27,434 nucleotides of DNA from JAWLFY01 sp964462125 (GTDB taxonomy: Bacteria; Planctomycetota; Planctomycetia; Pirellulales; Pirellulaceae). Location: the NCBI GenBank assembly GCA_964462125.1, contig CAYWXT010000051.1:1-27434 (forward strand), read 5' to 3'. Of this stretch, positions 1 to 8,065 are shown piece by piece; the first letter of the stretch is position 1; each line of letters begins with the position of its first letter. Under the pieces are notes generated by a model that was given only the letters and a program-made list of their open reading frames with translations, did no database searches and was not told the DNA's origin. The position numbers and the translations under genes are program-made.

Positions 1-363
1 GATGCCAACGGTTTCATCAGCCTTTGGAACCTTGTCTCCGAAACCTGCGACGGCGACCTCGCCAAGACACGGGACTTGGCCAGCCGTTTGCTCGGATTCC
101 TCTGCAAGCATCGTTGCGACTTTATCGTCGTCAGTTCCACCGACGCCGAATACTTGGACGCTTGGTTCGAGCGGGACAAGAAACTGCTGTACGACTGGAA
201 GCCGCAAAGCGAAACGGTCGATGTCCTCTGCCAACACGCTGAAGTCCCGGTCGCGGCAATCGAGTTGTTCGTCCAATCGCGTAATTTCCAGCCGGAACGA
301 GAGTACAGCCCGCGTCGCGTCGATCGGGTCGAATGGTTCACCGAGCTGTGGAACGTCGGCTGA
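1..363 (+). CDS. 3' end of an unidentified protein gene (partial)
   Basis: Reading frame 1 is open from the first base and ends at a TGA at 361-363, giving the last 120 residues of a protein that begins upstream of the window. The stretch is soluble-looking and mixed alpha/beta, with hydrophobic runs such as FIVVSS and VAAIELFV and an aromatic end (VEWFTELWNVG). It has no transmembrane segment and no motif I recognise. Composition and codon use match the neighbouring high-GC genes, which supports real coding rather than chance. It converges on the DUF4416 gene with 57 bp between the stops. Function is unknown; the N-terminal part outside the window would be needed to name the family. Confidence 0.6.
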   Translation, partial: DANGFISLWNLVSETCDGDLAKTRDLASRLLGFLCKHRCDFIVVSSTDAEYLDAWFERDKKLLYDWKPQSETVDVLCQHAEVPVAAIELFVQSRNFQPEREYSPRRVDRVEWFTELWNVG

Positions 364-420
364 GAGCCGCTCTCCGAATGTCCCCTCAGCCGTTCCTCCG
401 CATCGTCGGGGAAGCAGGGG

Positions 421-975
421 TCATCGCCGTCGTCCGCCGTGATCCCGCAAGTGCTGACGGAGTTGTTCCCGGCCGTCGGCGGCAAAGGTGTGCGCCGTGC
501 CGGTTTGGTAGTCGGGGTAGGTCCAACGGTGATTGACCCAGCGTCCGCCGGTGAAGCTCAAGGTCACCTCGGCGAAGATGCCGTCGCGGAGATAGATCCG
601 GTGGTCGCGATCCTTGGTTGTGGCCAGCACCAACTTGGCTTGCGTGACGTATCCCGGATCGAGATTCAACGGTCGCGGTTCCGGTCCCTCGAACGTTTCC
701 GCGAATTCTCGTTCCAGTTGATTCGTTTCCAGTTTCCAATCGGCCAGCTCATCGGGTAACGCGATACGGCGGAAGGCGACCCAGCGTTTGACCAGGTCGG
801 TTCCCATCTCCCGCTCGTAGTAGCCGCCGGCGTCGAATGGAATCTCCACCGTCGATCGCTCGATTTCGCCCCACCGCTCGGTCAACCGTTCGGCCGCCCA
901 CCGCCGCGACTCCGCATCCCGCGAAAAGATCGCGCAAAAACGAACCACCGGTTCGACCGTGCGGGTCTGTGCCAT
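421..975 (-). CDS. DUF4416 family protein
   Basis: The 184-aa product has the hallmark blocks of the DUF4416 family. An N-terminal segment on acquiring the 'fIfS' core is followed by a YYEREMG motif near residue 55, an LETNQLE block, the RPLNLDPGYV motif, the LATTKDRDHRIYL block and a C-terminal WTYPDYQT motif. The biochemical role of DUF4416 proteins is not established; they are soluble and common in deep-branching and anaerobic bacteria and in planctomycetes. I chose the ATG at 975 over an in-frame GTG at 996 because AGGAG lies about 10 bases upstream of the ATG, whereas the GTG has no ribosome site. The gene is divergent from the aminotransferase gene, with 116 bp between starts. Family assignment is firm; function is not known. 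Confidence 0.88.
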   Translation of the reverse strand: MAQTRTVEPVVRFCAIFSRDAESRRWAAERLTERWGEIERSTVEIPFDAGGYYEREMGTDLVKRWVAFRRIALPDELADWKLETNQLEREFAETFEGPEPRPLNLDPGYVTQAKLVLATTKDRDHRIYLRDGIFAEVTLSFTGGRWVNHRWTYPDYQTGTAHTFAADGREQLRQHLRDHGGRRR

Positions 976-1091
976 AAAAGCCGGGCTCCTCGACACCTTG
1001 GGATTGCCGTCGCGACTGCTACACTCTGCGAACGATTCTAGGCCAACGCGGTTTCGCTGTCCTCTTCCCTTGATTGAGTTCCGTCAACATC

Positions 1092-2198
1092 ATGCATCCT
1101 TGGATTGCCGAGCGAACGACGACGTTTGACAGCAGTGGCATTCGTCGCATTTTTGACTTGGCCGCGAATTTGTCCGACCCGATCAATCTGTCGATCGGCC
1201 AACCCGACTTCGATGTCCCGGAAGCGATCCAGACAGCGGCGATCGATGCGATTCAGTCGGGCCGAAACGCCTATTCGCCGACGCAAGGGATTGCGCCGCT
1301 CCGCGATGCACTGCGGCAGGAGATCGCAGGGTCCTACCGGCATGAGGACCGCGACGTGTTCGTCAGCTCGGGAACCAGCGGCGGACTGGTGTTGACGATG
1401 CTTTCGATGGTGAACCCTGGGGATGAGGTCATTTTTCTGGACCCCTTCTTTGTGATGTACCCCGCGCTGGTTCGGCTCTGTGGCGGCGTCCCTGTGGCGG
1501 TCGATTCCTATCCCGACTTCCGGCTGCGGGCCGAAGCGATCGAAGCCGCCATTACGCCGCGGACGAAGATGATCCTGATCAACAGCCCTGCCAATCCAAC
1601 TGGCGTGACGGCTGAGCGAGACGCGCTGCGGGCGGTCGCGAAGCTGGCGGCGGACAAGAACATCGCGTTGGTCTCCGATGAGATCTATTGCCGATTCATG
1701 TACGACGAACCCTTCGTCTCGCCCGCTTCGTTCAACGACCAGACGATCGTGATCGATGGATTCAGCAAGAGCCACGCCATGACCGGGTGGCGGGTCGGGT
1801 TCGTGCACGGCCCGGCCGAAATCATCCGGACGATGTTGAAGATCCAACAGTTCTCGTTCGTGTGCGCCCCGCAACCGGCCCAGTGGGGGGCGCTGCGGGC
1901 AATGGAAGTCAGTCTGCAGGGGCACCTCGAAGACTATCGCCGCAAACGGAACCTGATCCACGACGGGTTGGCCGATTGCTACGAAATGACCAAGCCGGGG
2001 GGGGCGTTCTACCTGTTTCCCAAAGCTCCGATCGAAAGCGGAACCGAGTTCGTCGAGCGGGCGATCAAAAACAATTTGCTGATCATTCCCGGCAAGATCT
2101 TCAGCGCCCGCGACTCTCATTTCCGCATTAGCTTCGCGGCATCCGATGAGACCTTGAAGCGGGGAATCGAGGCATTGAGGAGGATGGCGGGACGATAA
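1092..2198 (+). CDS. PLP-dependent class I/II aminotransferase (aspartate aminotransferase-like)
   Basis: A 368-aa fold-type I pyridoxal-phosphate enzyme. Visible blocks are LSIGQPDFDVPE near the N-terminus, the SSGTSGGLVL cofactor-phosphate region, NSPANPTG (the substrate/PLP asparagine block), SDEIYCRFMYD (the PLP aspartate and tyrosine), the Schiff-base lysine Lys226 in DGFSKSHAMTGWRVG, and the C-terminal arginine in SHFRISFAAS. Such enzymes transfer amino groups between amino acids and 2-oxo acids in the cytoplasm. Substrate cannot be read from sequence; aspartate or aromatic/branched-chain amino acids are the usual ones in this subgroup. I chose the ATG at 1092 (MHPWIAERT), a typical start for the family; an upstream TTG at 1074 is the alternative. 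No strong ribosome site is visible. Length is normal and all key residues are present. Confidence 0.9.
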   Translation: MHPWIAERTTTFDSSGIRRIFDLAANLSDPINLSIGQPDFDVPEAIQTAAIDAIQSGRNAYSPTQGIAPLRDALRQEIAGSYRHEDRDVFVSSGTSGGLVLTMLSMVNPGDEVIFLDPFFVMYPALVRLCGGVPVAVDSYPDFRLRAEAIEAAITPRTKMILINSPANPTGVTAERDALRAVAKLAADKNIALVSDEIYCRFMYDEPFVSPASFNDQTIVIDGFSKSHAMTGWRVGFVHGPAEIIRTMLKIQQFSFVCAPQPAQWGALRAMEVSLQGHLEDYRRKRNLIHDGLADCYEMTKPGGAFYLFPKAPIESGTEFVERAIKNNLLIIPGKIFSARDSHFRISFAASDETLKRGIEALRRMAGR

Positions 2199-2252
2199 CG
2201 ACTCGGCTACGGTGCCGTCGTGGAATTCAGAGACCACTCGCGATGACGTCGG

Positions 2253-2642
2253 CTACCGTGAGGCGGTCCCGACGGACTGCAGCATCTGAACAAGTTCTTT
2301 CAGGTTCCGCCGGTTCTGGCCGAAATCCCATTTGCCGATGCGGCAGCGGCTGGAGGCGGTCACCTCGGTCACGCCATCGACAGCGGCCAGCGTCACATGC
2401 ACATCGTCGGTGAATCGCAACCACCGCGTGCGGTGGGTCAGATGCAAGTGGATGACGCCACCCTGCTCGTCACGCGAAACCTGGGACCAGCGGGACTGGC
2501 GGTGGAGCGTCTGCTCGAGGCCGTCGGCAACGTCCGCTGGCGGACCCTGGATCATCTGCGGACGCAACTGCGGGTCGGGCGATGAGGCCTGGAGTTCGGC
2601 GTGATTTGTGGTCCAATTGCGTTTCCCCTCGTCGATCGTCAT
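2253..2642 (-). CDS. DUF1499 family protein
   Basis: A 129-aa protein ending in the DUF1499 signature: after an internal 'TRWLRFTDDVHVTL' strand it has SSRCRIGKWDFGQNRRNL, matching the family's S.SR.G..D.G.N..R motif. An N-terminal WTTNHAELQ segment is typical of planctomycete members. No signal peptide or membrane segment is seen, so it is probably cytoplasmic. The function of DUF1499 is not established. Its start codon at 2640-2642 overlaps by two bases the divergent ATG proposed for rarA at 2641. No clear ribosome site precedes either, so one of the two starts may lie further in. The stop is 54 bp from the convergent aminotransferase stop. Confidence 0.8.
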   Translation of the reverse strand: MTIDEGKRNWTTNHAELQASSPDPQLRPQMIQGPPADVADGLEQTLHRQSRWSQVSRDEQGGVIHLHLTHRTRWLRFTDDVHVTLAAVDGVTEVTASSRCRIGKWDFGQNRRNLKELVQMLQSVGTASR

Positions 2643-3999
2643 GAAGAGAACCCACGCTGTGAGTGAGAGCCGTTCCCTGTTCGAGTCAATCGAGCAGGAC
2701 CATCTCGATGAAGCACAACCTCTGGCGGCGCGGATGCGACCGCAGCGGTTGGAGGATTACATTGGCCAGGAGCAGATCTTGGGGCCGGGCAAGTTGCTGC
2801 GGAGGATGATCGACGCCGGGCGATTGGGATCGATCATCCTGTTCGGGCCGCCCGGGACAGGCAAGACCACCTTGGCGCGATTGCTGGCGGCGGAGACCGG
2901 AAGCGAGTTGCGGACCCTGAGTGCCGTCTCCAGTGGCGTGAAAGAGGTCCGGGAGATCCTCGGCTGGGCGAAAGACCTGTTGGCCTCCGGCGGCCCGAGG
3001 CCGGTGTTGTTCATCGACGAGATCCATCGCTTCAGCCGCAGCCAGCAGGACGCGCTGTTGCCGGACGTGGAGGCGGGGATTGTTTCCTTGATCGGGGCCA
3101 CCACGAGCAACCCCTACTTCGCCGTCAACTCGGCTTTGCTGAGCCGCAGCCAGCTGTTTCAGTTGGAGCCGCTGTCGCCGGCGGAGGTGCACACAATCCT
3201 GGAACGGGCCCTTGGCGACCGGCGACAGGGTCTCGGCCAATTCGCTGCGGAGGTCAGCGCCGAGGCGTTGGCATACCTGGCCGACGCCTGCGAGGGGGAT
3301 GCGCGGCGGGCGATGACGGCATTGGAAATCGCTGTCCGCAGCAGCGATCGCCAGCCGCCGGAGGTGACGAAGGAGGCCGCCATCGAGTCGCTCGGTAACC
3401 GGCTTGGCGGATATGACGCCAGCGGCGACGACCACTACGACCTGGCCAGCGCCCTGATCAAGAGCATCCGCGGCAGCGATGTCGACGCCGGCGTTTACTG
3501 GTTGGCCCGCATGCTCGAAGGGGGGGAAGACATCCGCTTTCTCTGCCGGCGATTGGTGATTTTGGCGAGTGAAGACATCGGCAACGCGGACCCCCAGGCG
3601 CTGCCGTTGGCGGTCGCCGCGATGCAGGCCTGCGAGTTCGTTGGGCTTCCCGAAGCACAATTGACACTGAGTCAAACCGTGGCCTACCTGGCGCTGGCCC
3701 CCAAGAGCAACGCGGCGACCACCGCGATCGGCACCGCCCGCCAAGACGTGCGGGAGAGGCAGATCGTGCCCGTCCCCAAGCACCTCCGCGATGCCCATTA
3801 CGGCGGAGCCAAATCGCTGGGGCACGGCGAAGGCTACCAGTACGCCCACGACGCTGAGGACGGTATCGCCGACCAGGACCACTTGGGGGTCGATCGGGTC
3901 TATTACGAGCCGGTTGATCGCGGCTTCGAAGCGGAGCTGCGAACGCGTTTGGCGACCATTCGGGAGCGACTGCGGGGCGGCTCCGCGGACGCCAAGTGA
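2641..3999 (+). CDS. rarA: Replication-associated recombination protein A (MgsA/RarA AAA+ ATPase)
   Basis: A 452-aa AAA+ ATPase of the MgsA/RarA/WRNIP1 family, which acts at stalled replication forks with single-strand-binding protein and recombination factors. Visible features: the N-terminal PLAARMRPQRLEDYIGQ block typical of clamp-loader-like ATPases, Walker A GPPGTGKTT (69-77), Walker B LFIDEIHRF (about 123-131), sensor 1 IGATTSNPYF, and arginine-finger/sensor 2 region GDARRAMTALE. The C-terminal tetramerisation domain includes GYDASGDDHYDLASALIKS, DVDAGVYWLARML and RRLVILASEDIGNADPQAL. Length is normal. The ATG at 2641 was chosen; a GTG at 2659 is also possible and would remove the overlap with the divergent DUF1499 gene. 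The stop codon overlaps the remnant at 3996-4112. Confidence 0.95.
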   Translation: MKRTHAVSESRSLFESIEQDHLDEAQPLAARMRPQRLEDYIGQEQILGPGKLLRRMIDAGRLGSIILFGPPGTGKTTLARLLAAETGSELRTLSAVSSGVKEVREILGWAKDLLASGGPRPVLFIDEIHRFSRSQQDALLPDVEAGIVSLIGATTSNPYFAVNSALLSRSQLFQLEPLSPAEVHTILERALGDRRQGLGQFAAEVSAEALAYLADACEGDARRAMTALEIAVRSSDRQPPEVTKEAAIESLGNRLGGYDASGDDHYDLASALIKSIRGSDVDAGVYWLARMLEGGEDIRFLCRRLVILASEDIGNADPQALPLAVAAMQACEFVGLPEAQLTLSQTVAYLALAPKSNAATTAIGTARQDVRERQIVPVPKHLRDAHYGGAKSLGHGEGYQYAHDAEDGIADQDHLGVDRVYYEPVDRGFEAELRTRLATIRERLRGGSADAK

Positions 4000-4112
4000 C
4001 CGACGATGGCGAGTTCGTCGAAGTGACCGAGGGGTTGGAGGAAGGCGATCGCGTGATCATCTATCCCAGCCAAGAGGTCTCCGACGGGGTCCTCATCGAA
4101 CCCAGAGCCTAG
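3996..4112 (+). pseudogene. C-terminal remnant of an RND/HlyD-type efflux adaptor
   Basis: Starting with a GTG that overlaps the rarA stop, 38 codons read as a typical C-terminal tail of periplasmic adaptor (membrane fusion) proteins of RND and ABC exporters. DGEFVEVTEGLEEGDRVIIY is followed by PSQEVSDGVLIEPRA and TAG. The family pattern 'vev..GL.eGd.Vi.yPs..v.dG..v' is matched almost residue by residue. Everything upstream (signal peptide, coiled-coil hairpin, lipoyl and barrel domains) is missing, because the preceding bases are rarA. I read it as the stump of a gene whose 5' part was removed at a recombination junction. The frame has no stop, so a short peptide could still be made, but I see no ribosome site of its own. 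Confidence 0.6.
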
Positions 4113-4136
4113 TGTTCCGTCGCAGCTTGAGTTTCG

Positions 4137-4160
4137 GGTACAGCGGCCGGACGGCTTGCG
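4137..4160. repeat. Short GC-rich hairpin in the rarA-sulfatase gap
   Basis: In the 128 bp between the adaptor remnant and the sulfatase stop, ACGGC and GCCGT form a stem around a TTGC loop (about 4150-4163), within a GC-rich stretch that looks like a planctomycete intergenic repeat. It could act as a weak terminator for the converging sulfatase transcript, but no T-run follows. Confidence 0.25.
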
Positions 4161-4240
4161 CCGTGCCGTTACAAAGCGGATGGCAGGGGGTGCTCGCCAC
4201 GGGCCCTGGGCAGGATGGCCAACCGGGCGACTGGCCCGGG

Positions 4241-5674
4241 TCATTCAATGGCAGTCGCAACCGGGTCGCGGTGCTCGCGGAGCCAGCGCACCAGCTCCGC
4301 CCGCAACTCCTGCTGGCGATCGCCGTGAGCGGGGTTGTTGATTTGGTCATTCCGTTCGTCCGGGTCGGATGCGACGTGGAATAGTTGGTAACGGTCCAGC
4401 TTTGGGTACCAGATCAGTTTCCAATCGTCGGCCGACCGAATCATCCGCTGCGTATCGGTGAAGTAGCCGTGCACGTTCCGCGGTTCGGTGCTCGACTCTG
4501 TATCGATCGCGGTTAACAAGCTGGCGCCCTGCACGCTGGTGGGGACCGGTAGATCACACAGCTGACACACCGTCGGGAACAGATCTCGCAGCGCCCCCTG
4601 GGATGTTGTCCGCACACCCGCAGGAACGCCTGGTCCGGCCAGGAGCAGCGGGACGTTGGCGGTGTGCTCATACTGGTTTTGTTTTCCCATCAGTCCGTGG
4701 CTGCCGATGGCGATCCCTTGATCGCTGGTGAACAGGATCACGGTGTCCTCGAGCATGCCACGGCGCTGCAATGCCTCGCAGATGCGGCCGACCTGGATAT
4801 CGATCTGCTCGGCGAGGGCAAAGTAAACCGCACGTTGACGGCGAACGTCTTCGGACGTGCGAGGCGGCGGCACGATCATCTCGTCGCGTCCCCCTGCGTT
4901 GCCATGATCAAACGGATGCTCCGGCCGAAAATTGGATGGCAGCGTCGTGCTCCGCGGGCTGTAGCGATTCTCCATTCCCGCGGGCCAGTGCAACGGGTCG
5001 TGGGGTGCAGTGAAGTTCACGTGCAGCAACATCGGATCGCTCGCCTCCGAGGGGAGGGTATCAATCACTTCGATCGCACCGTCGGCGATCCGGCGATCGG
5101 TATCCGGTGTCAGCCCGATCCCCCACTGGCGGACCGGCTCCTCGTCGTCGGTCTTGAATGTCCATCCCCTGTAGCCGGTCACCGGCCGATCGGTCGCGCT
5201 GCGCGGGAAGGTCAACGGTTCGCCTCCGGAACCGCCGCTGCTGTACAGGGCTGTCGTGCGGTCGTAGCCGAGTTCCCGCGGTTTACCCCGCACATGCCAC
5301 TTGCCGACGTGGACGGTTTGCCAGCCGGCCCGCTGCATCACTCGCGGCAAACTCGCCCATTCGGGTTGGAATGGAATCGCACCCCCTGCGGAAGCTTCCG
5401 CAACCATCGCCCGTCCGGTCAGAATTTCTGTGCGGCTGACGTGACAGATCGGATAGCCACAGACAACACGGTCGAAGCGACAGCCGCGGGCGGCGAGCCG
5501 TTCGAGGTTCGGAGTGGGAACCGGTCCGCCGTAGACGGAGAGCAGATCCGCCCGCAGATCATCGGCGACGATACAGACCACGTGTGGCCGCTCCTTCGCG
5601 TTTGCCTGCGACGATCCCACCACGGCCAGAAGCCCGCAGAACAACAACACGACAATGGCGACGGGAATTCGCAT
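4241..5674 (-). CDS. Secreted sulfatase (S1 family, formylglycine type)
   Basis: A 477-aa sulfatase that hydrolyses sulfate esters, probably of algal or other polysaccharides as is usual in marine planctomycetes. It starts with a Sec signal peptide (MRIPVAIVVLLFCGLLAVV, cleavage near SQANA). The metal-binding VADDLRADLL motif follows, then PTPNLERLAARG and the active-site region PICHVSRTEILTGR with Cys77 as the formylglycine precursor. HVGKWH, NFTAPHDP and a late ILFTSDQG / HGLMGKQNQYEHT block complete the metal and sulfate site. The ATG at 5674 is preceded by AGGAGG at a spacing of 8, so it is preferred over an ORF extension to 5728. The active-site pentapeptide is CHVSR, with valine where CxPxR or CxAxR is usual. 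No maturase gene is nearby. Substrate is not deducible. Confidence 0.92.
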   Translation of the reverse strand: MRIPVAIVVLLFCGLLAVVGSSQANAKERPHVVCIVADDLRADLLSVYGGPVPTPNLERLAARGCRFDRVVCGYPICHVSRTEILTGRAMVAEASAGGAIPFQPEWASLPRVMQRAGWQTVHVGKWHVRGKPRELGYDRTTALYSSGGSGGEPLTFPRSATDRPVTGYRGWTFKTDDEEPVRQWGIGLTPDTDRRIADGAIEVIDTLPSEASDPMLLHVNFTAPHDPLHWPAGMENRYSPRSTTLPSNFRPEHPFDHGNAGGRDEMIVPPPRTSEDVRRQRAVYFALAEQIDIQVGRICEALQRRGMLEDTVILFTSDQGIAIGSHGLMGKQNQYEHTANVPLLLAGPGVPAGVRTTSQGALRDLFPTVCQLCDLPVPTSVQGASLLTAIDTESSTEPRNVHGYFTDTQRMIRSADDWKLIWYPKLDRYQLFHVASDPDERNDQINNPAHGDRQQELRAELVRWLREHRDPVATAIE

Positions 5675-5884
5675 CCGTCCTTCCTCCTGGGGTGGTTGGA
5701 AATATTCACGAAACGTCTCACCGAGCAAAGCAGACGACAGACGCTCCGCGGCCCGGCGGCTGGCGAACCCCTCCCAGCTTAACCGCTGCTGACGGCGGGC
5801 TATACTTGCGGGACGAGCGTCGAGAGACCGCGAGTCTTTGCATCCACCGCTTCCACCCTTGCCGATTGCTGCGCCGAGTTTGTC

Positions 5885-8050
5885 ATGAGTGTCACCCGCA
5901 CGTTCGCATTCTTTTTTATCCTGTTCGCGTTCGGACTCCCGTTACACGCGGAACGACTGACCCCTGAGCGTTTGTGGGACTTCGCCCGCATCGGGGACGC
6001 GGCGGTTTCGCCCGACGGCAAGCAGCTTGCCTATCTGGTGACGCGGTATGACCTGGAGGACAACGCGGGAACGACCAGCCTGTTGCTGCAACGGTTGCCG
6101 GACTCATCGGCGGGGGATGGAAACGACACCGCGGCCGCCTTCGAGACACCGCTGCGTGCCCCCCGAACGAAGAGACTGCTGCAGGATGTCAAAGGGCTCC
6201 GTTCCCTCGGTTGGCTCGATCACCCCAGCGGTCCCAAGTTGATCTACATCGCCCCGGAGGCGGAGGAGGATGACGAGAACGCGGAGAACGCTGAGGAGAC
6301 GGGCGAGCCCCAGGCATGGATGCTCGATCCCGACGCTGGCGAGCCGAATCAGCTGACCCATGTCGAACAGGGGATCGGCAATTTGAAAGCGTCTCCCACC
6401 GGAACGGCGATCGCCTTCACCGTCGACATCGAGCTCGATTCCACCGCCAACGATCTGCATGCTGATTTGCCCAAGGCGGACGCGCGGATCATTGATTCGC
6501 TCCTCTTTCGCCACTGGGACCAATGGCACGACTATGCCTACAGCCACGTTCACGTGGCGACGCTCGATGAGGAGGGAAACGCCTCGGAGCCGCGCGACCT
6601 GATGGCGGGTATGAAAGCCAACTGCCCTGTGCCGCCGTTCGGTGGCGCCGAACAGTTCGCCTTTTCGCCCGATGGCCGCGAGATGGCGTTGACGTTGAAA
6701 CTCGTCAACAATCCGGCCGAGAGCACCGACACTGGGATCTATCTCGTGGCCACCGACGGCGGGTCGATCGAGCACATCACGCCTGGGATGCCCGGCTACG
6801 ACAGAGAGCCGACCTACTCTCCCGACGGACGGTATCTCGCCTTTCACTCGATGAAGCGGGCCAGTTTCGAGTCGGACCGCAACCGGATCCTGCTGTATGA
6901 CCGTTCGGAGGGCACTCACGGCGAGATCACCGGCGGCCTCGACCGGACCACACACCACGCGACCTGGAGCCCCGATGGGAAGCGGGTTTATTTTCACAGT
7001 GAGACCCGAGGGACGACCCAGGTCTATCAGATTGAGATCGAGAGGGAGGGATCGGCGGCCGAGCCGATTTCCGCTGGCCGCTTCGATTTCTCGGTCGTCG
7101 CATCGATTCCCCAAAGCAATCGCGTTTTGCTCCGTCAACAGAGCATGCTGCGGCCGGCGGAGTTGGCGGTGCTCGATGCGGAGACGAGAGAGTTGGTCAC
7201 GGTCACCGACGTGAACGGCAAAATTTACCAGGAGCTTGAACTGCCTCGGGTCGAGGAGCGTTGGGTCACCGCCAGCGACGGGAAGTCGATCCACAACTGG
7301 GTGATTTTGCCGCCTGACTACGAGGCGGACGGCAACGATCAGTGGCCGATGCTGACCTATTGCCAAGGGGGGCCTCAGGGCCAGATCGGTCAGTGGTTCT
7401 CCTACCGCTGGAACTTCCATCTGATGGCCGCCAAGGGGTATGTTGTCCTGGCGGTCAACCGCCGCGGGTTGCCCGGATTCGGACGGCAATGGAACGACCA
7501 GATCAGTGGCGATTGGGGCGGGCAAGCGATGCAGGATATCCTGGCCGCGACCGACGCGATGATCGCCGAACCGACGATCGATCGATCGCGGGTCGCCGCG
7601 GTAGGGGCCAGCTTCGGCGGGTATACCGTTTATTGGTTGATGGGCAATGCTGGCAGTCGGTTCAGCGCGATGATCGCCCATTGTGGTGTGTTCAACCTCG
7701 AGTCGATGTACGGCTCCACCGAAGAGCTGTTCTTCGTCAACTGGGATCTCGGTGGCCCCTATTGGAAGAGCGAACGGATTGCCGACCGCTACCGCAAGTT
7801 CTCCCCCCATAAGTTTGTCGGGAATTGGGAGACGCCGTTGTTGGTGATCCATGGCGAACAAGACTTTCGCGTCCCGGTGACCCAGGGGATGGAGGCTTTC
7901 ACCGCGGCGCAGGTAGAGTCAGTTCCGAGCCGATTCCTGTACTTTCCGAACGAAGGGCACTGGGTCCTCTCGCCACAGAACGGCGTCCTCTGGGGCCGCG
8001 TCTTTTTTGATTGGCTCGACCGCCATTGTCCCCCCGATTCCCAGCCATGA
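5885..8050 (+). CDS. Secreted S9 family prolyl oligopeptidase (dipeptidyl/acylaminoacyl-peptidase type)
   Basis: A 721-aa serine peptidase. A signal peptide (TFAFFFILFAFGLPLHA) leads into a seven-bladed beta-propeller with WD40/TolB-like repeats (ISPDGK-like motifs: VSPDGKQLAYL, FSPDGREMALT, YSPDGRYLAF, WSPDGKRVYF). An alpha/beta-hydrolase peptidase domain follows from about residue 470. Catalytic residues are Ser576 in GASFGG, Asp660 in HGEQDFRVP and His692 in NEGHWV. The oxyanion-region YCQGGPQGQ block is also present. Such enzymes trim short peptides after proline or N-terminal dipeptides; secretion suggests nutrient peptide degradation in the periplasm. An acidic stretch (EEDDENAENAEE, near residue 125) is a low-complexity insertion. 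The cysteine desulfurase gene follows after 15 bp, suggesting one transcript. Confidence 0.93.
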   Translation: MSVTRTFAFFFILFAFGLPLHAERLTPERLWDFARIGDAAVSPDGKQLAYLVTRYDLEDNAGTTSLLLQRLPDSSAGDGNDTAAAFETPLRAPRTKRLLQDVKGLRSLGWLDHPSGPKLIYIAPEAEEDDENAENAEETGEPQAWMLDPDAGEPNQLTHVEQGIGNLKASPTGTAIAFTVDIELDSTANDLHADLPKADARIIDSLLFRHWDQWHDYAYSHVHVATLDEEGNASEPRDLMAGMKANCPVPPFGGAEQFAFSPDGREMALTLKLVNNPAESTDTGIYLVATDGGSIEHITPGMPGYDREPTYSPDGRYLAFHSMKRASFESDRNRILLYDRSEGTHGEITGGLDRTTHHATWSPDGKRVYFHSETRGTTQVYQIEIEREGSAAEPISAGRFDFSVVASIPQSNRVLLRQQSMLRPAELAVLDAETRELVTVTDVNGKIYQELELPRVEERWVTASDGKSIHNWVILPPDYEADGNDQWPMLTYCQGGPQGQIGQWFSYRWNFHLMAAKGYVVLAVNRRGLPGFGRQWNDQISGDWGGQAMQDILAATDAMIAEPTIDRSRVAAVGASFGGYTVYWLMGNAGSRFSAMIAHCGVFNLESMYGSTEELFFVNWDLGGPYWKSERIADRYRKFSPHKFVGNWETPLLVIHGEQDFRVPVTQGMEAFTAAQVESVPSRFLYFPNEGHWVLSPQNGVLWGRVFFDWLDRHCPPDSQP

Positions 8051-8065
8051 TCGAACCGGATCCGC

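Noticed and set aside
1038..2237. Long minus-strand open frame (399 codons) opposite the aminotransferase gene
   Set aside because: It is rich in Arg, Pro and His with no domain pattern; the plus-strand frame holds a complete aminotransferase. It is a shadow of high-GC coding DNA.
6104..7861. 585-codon minus-strand open frame opposite the S9 peptidase gene
   Set aside because: The opposite strand carries all catalytic motifs of the peptidase; the minus-strand product has shadow-like composition and no recognisable domain.
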